A stretch of DNA of 7,696 nucleotides. It comes from Bacteroidales bacterium (GTDB taxonomy: Bacteria; Bacteroidota; Bacteroidia; Bacteroidales; UBA932). Positions 1 through 5,721 of this stretch are shown here, one piece after another. Each line of letters starts with the position of its first letter. Position 1 is the stretch's first letter. The notes below the pieces were generated by a model. The model was given only the letters and a program-made list of their open reading frames with translations. It was not told the origin of the DNA and did no database searches. The stretch spans positions 16,654-24,349 of the forward strand of contig JABUTP010000020.1 of assembly GCA_021443625.1 (NCBI GenBank), read 5' to 3'. The position numbers were made by a program, and so were the translations under genes.

Positions 1-515
1 TCGGGATACCTGCCCTCCTTCATCTCCTCAAAGAGCTGAAGGTTCTCCTCCACGCTGCGGTTGCGCCAGGGGCTTTCCACTCCGGGCTGCGTCACGGTGC
101 CGCGTCCAAGGCGGATTTCCTCCTGCGTCTGGTCATCCACATAGGCAAGGCCCTTCTTGATGAGCACCTTTGCCCATTCGTAGAGCTGGTCGAAATAATC
201 GGACGCATAGCGCTCCTCCGCCCACTCGAAACCGAGCCACTTGATATCTTCCTTGATGGAATCGACATATTCGGTATCCTCCTTCACCGGGTTGGTGTCA
301 TCGAAGCGGAGATTGGTCTTGCCGCCGTATTTCTTTGCAAGGCCGAAATTGAGGCAGATGCTCTTGGCGTGTCCTATATGGAGATACCCGTTGGGTTCCG
401 GAGGAAAACGGGTGGTTATTGATTTATATTTTCCCGACTCAAGGTCGCTTTCGATAATGTCTTCAAGAAAATTGTTCTGGCGCTCGGGAGCGGCGCTGAT
501 GTTGACTTCTTCCAT
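1..515 (-). CDS. glnS: Glutaminyl-tRNA synthetase, N-terminal part (3' end outside window)
   Basis: This cytoplasmic class I aminoacyl-tRNA synthetase charges tRNA-Gln with glutamine using ATP. The 171 visible residues begin at the ATG at 513-515. They carry the GlnRS form of the HIGH signature, [15 protein letters not shown] at residues 37-51, with HIGH itself at 46-49. [10 protein letters not shown] follows at 71-80 and [10 protein letters not shown] at 106-115. Near the visible end is [18 protein letters not shown], a stretch that matches bacterial Gln[16 protein letters not shown] with FDDTNP separates GlnRS from GluRS, which has a different HIGH context. The KMSKS half of the catalytic domain and the anticodon-binding domains lie beyond the left edge. 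The frame is open to the edge, so the gene is cut by the window rather than broken. It is divergent from yicC, with 86 bases between the starts. I see no Shine-Dalgarno sequence, which is usual for Bacteroidota. Confidence 0.96.
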   Translation of the reverse strand, partial: MEEVNISAAPERQNNFLEDIIESDLESGKYKSITTRFPPEPNGYLHIGHAKSICLNFGLAKKYGGKTNLRFDDTNPVKEDTEYVDSIKEDIKWLGFEWAEERYASDYFDQLYEWAKVLIKKGLAYVDDQTQEEIRLGRGTVTQPGVESPWRNRSVEENLQLFEEMKEGRYP

Positions 516-534
516 TATTACGTTCAGTTTGTTA

Positions 535-565
535 TTGCAAAAATATAAAAAAACGATTAGTTTCG
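535..565 (+). promoter_or_regulatory. Possible yicC promoter (-33/-7)
   Basis: A TTG at 535-537 is followed after 20 bases by TAGTTTCG at 558-565, one mismatch from TAnnTTTG. The spacing fits the Bacteroidota -33/-7 arrangement. The leader to the yicC start would be about 30 bases. The -33 part abuts the glnS -7 box on the other strand, so the two divergent promoters would overlap. The match is imperfect in an AT-rich stretch and is a suggestion only. Confidence 0.35.
538..545 (-). promoter_or_regulatory. Probable -7 promoter box of glnS
   Basis: Read on the minus strand this is TATTTTTG, a full match to the Bacteroidota -7 consensus TAnnTTTG. It lies 22 bases upstream of the glnS start, which would give a short leader of roughly 15-18 bases. 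I could not find a TTTG -33 element at the usual 19-21 base distance, so the call rests on the -7 box and its position only. Confidence 0.45.
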
Positions 566-601
566 CCATCCTATTTCACCAATCAAACAAAGCTTCAACC
601 A

Positions 602-1486
602 ATGGTCAAATCTATGACAGGCTATGGTAAGGCCGAAGCAACCGTTTCGGGCAGCAAATATACCATAGAAATACGTTCTCTCAACGGAAAAAATTGCGAC
701 ATAACCCTCAAGACATCGGTCATTCCCCGCGAAAAAGAGATGGATGTTAGGCATTTTCTGACCTCAAAACTCGGACGCGGAACCATTGACCTCTACATCA
801 ACGTCGAAAACGTTGACAGCACCGATGCCGGCACCATCAACGGCGACGTGCTGAAGGCATATTACGACCAGACTGTCGCCGCCACCGAAGGGAGCGCCCT
901 GAATATGGCCGCCCGGGAAGCCGGCTCAGCCCTGCTGGCCGCCCTGCTGCGTATGCCGAACGTTGTCGAAAACAAGAAAACCGAGCTGGACGAAAGCCAG
1001 TGGGACATCCTTTACGGGGCAATCTGCCAGGCCGCCGAAGCTTTGTGCAGTTTCAGAGAGCGCGAGGGGGAGATTCTCCGCAGTGATGTCCTCTCCAAGG
1101 TTGATCTCATAGAGTCTTACATCCCGCAGATAGAAGCCCTCGAATCTGAGCGTATCGAGGCTACCCGCAAGCGCATAGAGGGGCGCATAGCCGAAATCGG
1201 GCTCCAGCCCGACGCCAACCGGCTGGAACAGGAAATAATCTTTTATATCGAGAAGCTGGACGTCAACGAAGAGAAGGTGCGCCTGAGGCAGCACTGCCGC
1301 TATTACCGCGAAACCATAGACGGCGAAGAGATGCCCGGTCGCAAGCTGGGATTTATCGCGCAGGAGATGGGCAGGGAAATCAACACCCTGGGCAGCAAGG
1401 CCAACCACGCAGGCATCCAGAAACTCGTGGTCAAGATGAAAGACGAACTCGAAAAGATAAAGGAGCAGTCGCTGAACATCCTCTGA
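602..1486 (+). CDS. yicC: YicC/YloC family endoribonuclease
   Basis: This 294-residue protein has the family's usual length. It opens with MVKSMTGYGKAE, the hallmark N-terminus (MTGYG at residues 5-9) that also fixes the ATG at 602 as the start. The N-terminal YicC-like domain covers about residues 3-160. The C-terminal DUF1732 region covers about 210-294 and contains GRKLGFIAQEMGREINTLGS at 246-265 and a charged C-terminal helix. Family members in E. coli (YicC) and Bacillus subtilis (YloC) are cytoplasmic endoribonucleases; E. coli YicC has been linked to turnover of the small RNA RyhB. The RNA targets in this organism are unknown. In many bacteria a guanylate kinase gene (gmk) follows yicC. 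Here the downstream neighbour is recQ on the opposite strand, with only 3 bases between the stop codons. The gene appears intact and is probably transcribed alone from the gap shared with glnS. Confidence 0.93.
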   Translation: MVKSMTGYGKAEATVSGSKYTIEIRSLNGKNCDITLKTSVIPREKEMDVRHFLTSKLGRGTIDLYINVENVDSTDAGTINGDVLKAYYDQTVAATEGSALNMAAREAGSALLAALLRMPNVVENKKTELDESQWDILYGAICQAAEALCSFREREGEILRSDVLSKVDLIESYIPQIEALESERIEATRKRIEGRIAEIGLQPDANRLEQEIIFYIEKLDVNEEKVRLRQHCRYYRETIDGEEMPGRKLGFIAQEMGREINTLGSKANHAGIQKLVVKMKDELEKIKEQSLNIL

Positions 1487-1489
1487 CAA

Positions 1490-3205
1490 TCACCGCTTGG
1501 CGGCGAGACACCAGTCGCATACGCCGCAGGGTTTCGAGTCGGTCTGGCCGAAGTACTCCAGCAGTTGCTGCTGCCGGCAGCGGTCGTCGGACGACACGTA
1601 CGCAATCATCGTTTCCTGCCGTTTGACATACCTGCCTTTACGTTCTTCATATTCTTTGGGGTCAATCCTCAGATTGTCGGGAGTGAGCCGTTCGCTCTCA
1701 AAGTAAATTATGGGGGATTTGATTTTGGGGATGTAGTTGATGATCCGTCTCGAAGAGAGGTATTTCAGCTTGCTCTCGACCGCCAGTATCGAATATCTGC
1801 CGAAGGATGCTATCTTCTCCTCGTCTATCTGGACATAACCGCTGCAAATTCCCTCGTACATCCTCAGTATCGTCTTTACGAACGCGTCATTTTCCGCCGA
1901 GCCAAGTTGGATGCGGTACAGTTCATCCCTGCTTACGGTAAAGGTCATTCGGGACGGTATCTCCAACTCCTCGGTAAGCACCCAGTATCCGCACAATTCA
2001 ATGTATTTTATGGCATAATAGACGTCTGAAGGCATCAGGCGGAATCTCTTGCAGAACTCATCCAGATTGAATTTGCGGCCGGTCCCCAGCCCCTCTCCGT
2101 AGGCAATCTGCAGGTGGGAATGCACCTTCTGGTAGATATCCCTTATGAACTCTATCTGAGGAAAAGTGGTGCGGGTCATCTGCGTGAGGCGCTTGATGTC
2201 GGTGGCGTTCCACAACAATAACGCATAGGCCCTCTGGCCATCCCGGCCGGCCCTTCCCGCCTCCTGAAAATAGGCTTCGGGGGATTGAGGCATGTCGTAG
2301 TGGCACACAAAGCGGACATCGGGCTTGTCGATTCCCATTCCAAAGGCGTTGGTGGAGACTATTATTCTCGTCCGGCCGCTCTTCCAGGCATTCTGGGCAG
2401 CCTCCCGCACCTTCGAGTTCATCCCCGCGTGGTAATACGCCGCGTCAATTCCCTGGCTCTGGAGAAATGCAGTCACCTCTTCCGCGCTCTTGCGGCGGGC
2501 CACATAGACTATTCCCGTACCCTGCACCCCCCGGCACAGCTTCAGCACCTGACCCAGCTTGTCTTCGCAACGCCTCACGCAATACGACAGGTTGGGGCGC
2601 TCGAAACCGGAAACTATCATATTGGGCTGCGGGAAATCGAGAATGGACATTATGTCCTCCGCCACCTGACGGGTTGCGGTTGCCGTGAGAGCTATCACCG
2701 GAGGTGTTCCGAAAGCGGAACCTTCCAGTTTGCTGCGCGATTTCGCAATTTCGAGATAATCGGGACGGAAGTCATAGCCCCATTGGGATATGCAGTGGGC
2801 CTCGTCCACCACCAGAAAGTTCACATTCATCTTGGCCGCCCTGCCCTGAAACAGGGTTGTCTTGAGCCGCTCCGGAGAGACATAGAGAAACTTGTAATTC
2901 CCATAGACGGCATTGTCGAGGGCTATGTCAATCTCGCGGTAACTCATACCCGAACACACCATCAGTGCCGGAATCCCCCTTTTACGGAGATTCTCCACCT
3001 GGTCCCGCATCAGCGCTATGAGAGGCGACACTACTATGCAGATGCCCTCCTTCATCATTGCCGGAACCTGGAAACATACCGATTTTCCGCCGCCCGTGGG
3101 CATTATGGCCAGCACGTCCTTCCCCCCGAGGGCATTCTTTATGATATCCTCCTGCTGTGGGCGGAAGGAATCATATCCCCAATATCTCTTCAGCGTTTCC
3201 AACAT
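1490..3205 (-). CDS. recQ: RecQ family ATP-dependent DNA helicase
   Basis: This is a 3'-5' superfamily 2 DNA helicase of recombinational repair and replication-fork maintenance. The 571-residue product shows FRPQQ at 14-18 (RecQ motif 0), MPTGGGKS at 35-42 (Walker A), DEAHCISQWG at 134-143 (motif II plus aromatic-rich loop), LTATAT at 173-178 and QEAGRAGRDG at 314-323 (motif VI). In E. coli RecQ the zinc cysteines come about 40 residues after motif VI. Here some 220 residues intervene, probably containing a winged-helix-like segment, and the cysteines C543, C560, C563 and C566 lie at the extreme C-terminus. There is no HRDC domain. This short form is familiar in Bacteroidota. The frame extends upstream to a TTG at 3229, but that codon lies inside the predicted -7 promoter box. 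The ATG at 3203-3205, giving MLETLKRYWGYDSFRPQQ, is therefore preferred. The gene sits downstream of the pckA terminator and converges on yicC. Confidence 0.94.
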   Translation of the reverse strand: MLETLKRYWGYDSFRPQQEDIIKNALGGKDVLAIMPTGGGKSVCFQVPAMMKEGICIVVSPLIALMRDQVENLRKRGIPALMVCSGMSYREIDIALDNAVYGNYKFLYVSPERLKTTLFQGRAAKMNVNFLVVDEAHCISQWGYDFRPDYLEIAKSRSKLEGSAFGTPPVIALTATATRQVAEDIMSILDFPQPNMIVSGFERPNLSYCVRRCEDKLGQVLKLCRGVQGTGIVYVARRKSAEEVTAFLQSQGIDAAYYHAGMNSKVREAAQNAWKSGRTRIIVSTNAFGMGIDKPDVRFVCHYDMPQSPEAYFQEAGRAGRDGQRAYALLLWNATDIKRLTQMTRTTFPQIEFIRDIYQKVHSHLQIAYGEGLGTGRKFNLDEFCKRFRLMPSDVYYAIKYIELCGYWVLTEELEIPSRMTFTVSRDELYRIQLGSAENDAFVKTILRMYEGICSGYVQIDEEKIASFGRYSILAVESKLKYLSSRRIINYIPKIKSPIIYFESERLTPDNLRIDPKEYEERKGRYVKRQETMIAYVSSDDRCRQQQLLEYFGQTDSKPCGVCDWCLAAKR

Positions 3206-3226
3206 AGGCGTAAATACACAAGTTCC

Positions 3227-3234
3227 CAAATATA
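3227..3234 (-). promoter_or_regulatory. Probable -7 promoter box of recQ
   Basis: On the minus strand this reads TATATTTG, an exact TAnnTTTG match, 21 bases before the chosen recQ ATG. It starts only 4 bases after the T-run of the pckA terminator. The -33 region would therefore fall inside the terminator hairpin, where no TTTG at proper spacing is seen. The box also decides the start: the upstream in-frame TTG at 3227-3229 overlaps it and would be at or before the transcription start. Confidence 0.5.
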
Positions 3235-3238
3235 CAAC

Positions 3239-3276
3239 AAAAAAAAGTCCGTCCCGGTATTGGAGACGGACTTTTT
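3239..3276 (-). terminator. Rho-independent terminator of pckA
   Basis: This is a near-perfect inverted repeat. The arms 3242-3253 and 3265-3276 pair over 12 bases, with a GC-rich core GTCCGTC/GACGGAC, around an 11-base loop that can add two more C-G pairs. On the minus strand the stem runs into eight T residues (3246 down to 3239). It begins 20 bases after the pckA stop codon. The A/T flanks are symmetrical, so it could also act on the plus strand, but no gene approaches from that side. Confidence 0.9.
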
Positions 3277-3295
3277 ATAATGAGTTCCAAGAAAA

Positions 3296-4897
3296 CTACA
3301 GCTGGGGGCCTGCTGCCACAAGAGCCTTGCCGGCATCGTTGCCTTCGTATTTTGCGAAGTTCTTGATGAAGCGGGCTGCCAGGTCTTTGGCCTTCTCTTC
3401 CCAAACGCCGTCTGCTGCATAGGTGTCGCGGGGGTCGAGGATGCGGCGGTCAACGCCGGGGAGGGTTACGGGCACCTCGAAGTTGAAGAAAGGAACGTGC
3501 TTGGTCTCCACATTGTTGATGGAACCGTCGAGAATCGCATCTATGATGCCCCTGGTGTCACGGATGGAGATACGCTTGCCGGTACCGTTCCAACCCGTAT
3601 TCACGAGATATGCCTTGGCACCGCTCTTCTCCATACGCTTTACGAGTTCCTCTGCATATTTGGTGGGATGGAGTTCCAGGAATGCCTGGCCGAAACAAGC
3701 CGAGAATGTGGGGGTAGGCTCGGTGATGCCGCGCTCGGTACCGGCCAGCTTGGCGGTAAAGCCGCTCAGGAAATAATATTTGGTCTGTTCCGGGGTAAGA
3801 ATCGAAACCGGAGGAAGCACTCCGAAGGCGTCTGCCGAAAGGAAGATGACGTCCTTGGCGGCGGGGCCGTGGGAGATGGGTTTCACAATCTTCTCGATAT
3901 GGTTGATGGGATAGCTTACGCGGGTGTTCTCGGTCACGCTCTTGTCGGCGAAATCAATCTTTCCGGAGTCGTCAACGGTGACGTTCTCCAGAAGGGCGTC
4001 GCGGCGGATGGCGTTGTAGATGTCGGGTTCGCTCTCCTTGTCGAGATTGATGACCTTCGCATAACAGCCGCCTTCGAAATTGAAGACGCCGTTGTCGTCC
4101 CAGCCGTGCTCGTCGTCACCGATGAGGAGACGCTTGGGATCTGTCGAAAGGGTCGTCTTGCCGGTTCCGGAAAGGCCGAAGAAGATAGCGGTGTTCTTCC
4201 CTTCCATATCGGTGTTGGCAGAGCAGTGCATTGCGGCAATGCCCTTGAGGGGAAGGTAGTAGTTCATCATCGAGAACATACCCTTCTTCATTTCGCCGCC
4301 GTACCAGGTGTTGAGAATAACCTGCTCGCGCGAAGAGGTGTTGAAGGCGACGCAGGTCTCGGAGTTGAGTCCGAGTTCCTGATAGTTCTCCACCTTGGCC
4401 TTGGAAGCGGTATAGACCACGAAGTCGGGCTCGAACGATGCGAGTTCCGCCTCGGTGGGTTTGATGAACATATTGCGCACGAAGTGGGCCTGCCAGGCCA
4501 CTTCCATAATGAAGCGGACTGCCATACGGGTGTCGGCGTTTGCGCCGCAGAAGGCATCCACAACATACAGTTCCTTACCGGAGAGCTGCTTTACAGCAAG
4601 ATTCTTTACGGTTGCCCAGACGGCCTCCGACATAGGGTGGTTGTCGTTTTTGTAACCTTCGGTGGTCCACCACACCTTGTCGTGGGAATTGGCGTCATCC
4701 ACGATATATTTGTCTTTGGGGGAACGACCCGTGTAAATACCGGTCATCACGTTCACAGCCCCGAGCTCGGTAACCTTTCCGGCGTCGAATCCCGTGAGAG
4801 CGGGATTGGTCTCAGCCTCGAAAAGTTGCTCGTAAGAAGGATTGTAAATGATTCTGGCGGCCTCTATGCCGTACTTTTTCAAGTCAATGTTTGCCAT
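3296..4897 (-). CDS. pckA: Phosphoenolpyruvate carboxykinase (ATP)
   Basis: This cytoplasmic enzyme interconverts oxaloacetate + ATP with phosphoenolpyruvate + CO2 + ADP. The 533-residue product matches the ATP-type family in length and motifs. [11 protein letters not shown] at 56-66 holds the substrate-binding arginine R58. GGEMKKGMF at 200-208 holds the metal-site lysine K205, and H224 lies in HCSANT. The PEPCK-specific P-loop [13 protein letters not shown] is at 239-251 (K247, T248), the kinase-2 motif [11 protein letters not shown] at 258-268, and [12 protein letters not shown] at 323-334 holds R326. All catalytic residues I can align with E. coli PckA are present. In anaerobic Bacteroidota the enzyme often runs towards oxaloacetate, saving ATP on the route to succinate and propionate; that direction is inferred from the lineage, not from the sequence. 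The ATG at 4895-4897 gives the normal N-terminus. The gene has its own promoter box upstream and a strong terminator downstream. Confidence 0.98.
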   Translation of the reverse strand: MANIDLKKYGIEAARIIYNPSYEQLFEAETNPALTGFDAGKVTELGAVNVMTGIYTGRSPKDKYIVDDANSHDKVWWTTEGYKNDNHPMSEAVWATVKNLAVKQLSGKELYVVDAFCGANADTRMAVRFIMEVAWQAHFVRNMFIKPTEAELASFEPDFVVYTASKAKVENYQELGLNSETCVAFNTSSREQVILNTWYGGEMKKGMFSMMNYYLPLKGIAAMHCSANTDMEGKNTAIFFGLSGTGKTTLSTDPKRLLIGDDEHGWDDNGVFNFEGGCYAKVINLDKESEPDIYNAIRRDALLENVTVDDSGKIDFADKSVTENTRVSYPINHIEKIVKPISHGPAAKDVIFLSADAFGVLPPVSILTPEQTKYYFLSGFTAKLAGTERGITEPTPTFSACFGQAFLELHPTKYAEELVKRMEKSGAKAYLVNTGWNGTGKRISIRDTRGIIDAILDGSINNVETKHVPFFNFEVPVTLPGVDRRILDPRDTYAADGVWEEKAKDLAARFIKNFAKYEGNDAGKALVAAGPQL

Positions 4898-4940
4898 TTC
4901 TTTTATGATGATTTTCTGTTATTCGCTATTTGGAGCGGTA

Positions 4941-4948
4941 CAAAAATA
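4941..4948 (-). promoter_or_regulatory. Probable -7 promoter box of pckA
   Basis: The minus strand reads TATTTTTG, an exact TAnnTTTG match, 43 bases before the pckA ATG, implying a leader of about 35-40 bases. The -33 region would fall at about 4968-4972, in the last codons of the nucleotidyltransferase gene, and has no convincing TTTG. No hairpin terminator is visible in the 68-base gap, so read-through from the upstream genes into pckA is also possible. Confidence 0.5.
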
Positions 4949-4965
4949 GTAAAAATTTCTTTTCG

Positions 4966-5721
4966 TCACGCACAATAATCAGGCCATAGCGAAGAATTTT
5001 TCAGATTGTCAATCTGCTCCGGCCGACCGAGGTCAATCATATTGAAACCGGGGTATTCGACCCCCCTTATCTCAAAGTCGCAACATATTGACACATAGAA
5101 ATCTATTATCGAGAAGACATCCGGCCATCCTTTCATGACGTCAAGCAGTTTCGGGTTGACTATATGGATTCCCGAGAATGCCAGTCTGCGACATTTTGAC
5201 ATATCGGGCACTGCGCCGGCAGGAGTCTTGACCTCCCCGGTTTTGATGTTGGTCCATCCGACAAGACGGTTGTCTTCATTGAAAAGGAGATATCGGGAAG
5301 TTTCCCGCTCGCTTACCAGCAGATGCGCCATAACGCCGGGCCCGGAAGATCTTTCCGTCTCCCTGAGCCGGCCGAAATCCACATTTGAAAAAATATCGAC
5401 ATTGTGGACCAGAAAAGGTTCCGGTCCGGCGAGAAGAGGGGCGGCATATTTTATGGCCCCACCGGTATCCCTCAACAGCCCGCGTTCGTCCGAAACGGTT
5501 ATGTCCAAGCCGAAATTCGAGTTCGCTTCAAGGTGCCTGATTACCTGATCGCCGAAATGGTGGACATTTACCACGAACTTTTCGAATCCCGCCGCAGAGA
5601 GATTCTTGATACGCCGCTCCAGCATAGTCATCCCATAAACGTCCACAAGGGCTTTGGGCTTGTCCGCAGTAAGGGGATAAAGGCGGGTTCCGAGACCCGC
5701 TGCGGGAATGAAGGCAATCAT
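4966..5721 (-). CDS. Sugar-1-phosphate nucleotidyltransferase, MurU-like
   Basis: This 251-residue protein is of the GT-A-fold nucleotidyltransferase family, which joins an NTP and a sugar-1-phosphate to give an NDP-sugar and pyrophosphate. The N-terminal signature PAAGLGTRLYPLT is at residues 6-18, with KPKAL at 21-25. DTGGAI at 85-90 is the base/sugar-binding motif. HNVDIFSNVDF at 106-116 contains the metal-binding aspartate D109, FSGIHIV is at 182-188, and DLGRPEQ at 230-236 is the second metal site. Length and motifs fit MurU (N-acetylmuramate-1-phosphate uridylyltransferase) better than the longer GlmU, GalU or RmlA. The usual NGD is NVD here (107-109). The start codon overlaps the stop of the upstream kinase-RapZ gene as ATGA, which implies translational coupling. 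An adjacent AmgK-like kinase supports a role in cell-wall sugar recycling, but a mannose- or heptose-type substrate cannot be excluded from sequence alone. Confidence 0.85.
   Translation of the reverse strand: MIAFIPAAGLGTRLYPLTADKPKALVDVYGMTMLERRIKNLSAAGFEKFVVNVHHFGDQVIRHLEANSNFGLDITVSDERGLLRDTGGAIKYAAPLLAGPEPFLVHNVDIFSNVDFGRLRETERSSGPGVMAHLLVSERETSRYLLFNEDNRLVGWTNIKTGEVKTPAGAVPDMSKCRRLAFSGIHIVNPKLLDVMKGWPDVFSIIDFYVSICCDFEIRGVEYPGFNMIDLGRPEQIDNLKNSSLWPDYCA

Noticed and set aside
241..630. 129-codon plus-strand frame spanning the glnS start and the intergenic gap
   Set aside because: It is antisense to conserved GlnRS sequence including the HIGH motif and overlaps the yicC start; no support as a gene.
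926..1489. 187-codon minus-strand frame opposite yicC
   Set aside because: Shadow of the conserved C-terminal region of yicC; no family signature of its own.
3206..3229. Start of recQ at the upstream TTG (8 extra residues)
   Set aside because: The TTG sits within an exact TAnnTTTG promoter box, and the ATG at 3205 gives the usual RecQ N-terminus.
2285..3280. 331-codon open frame on the plus strand opposite recQ
   Set aside because: Antisense to intact helicase motifs, histidine- and arginine-rich translation without known features, and it runs through the pckA terminator.
3497..4978. 493-codon open frame on the plus strand opposite pckA
   Set aside because: It lies wholly antisense to the strongly conserved pckA, has no recognisable motif, and is explained by GC-biased third codon positions in pckA leaving the opposite strand free of stops.
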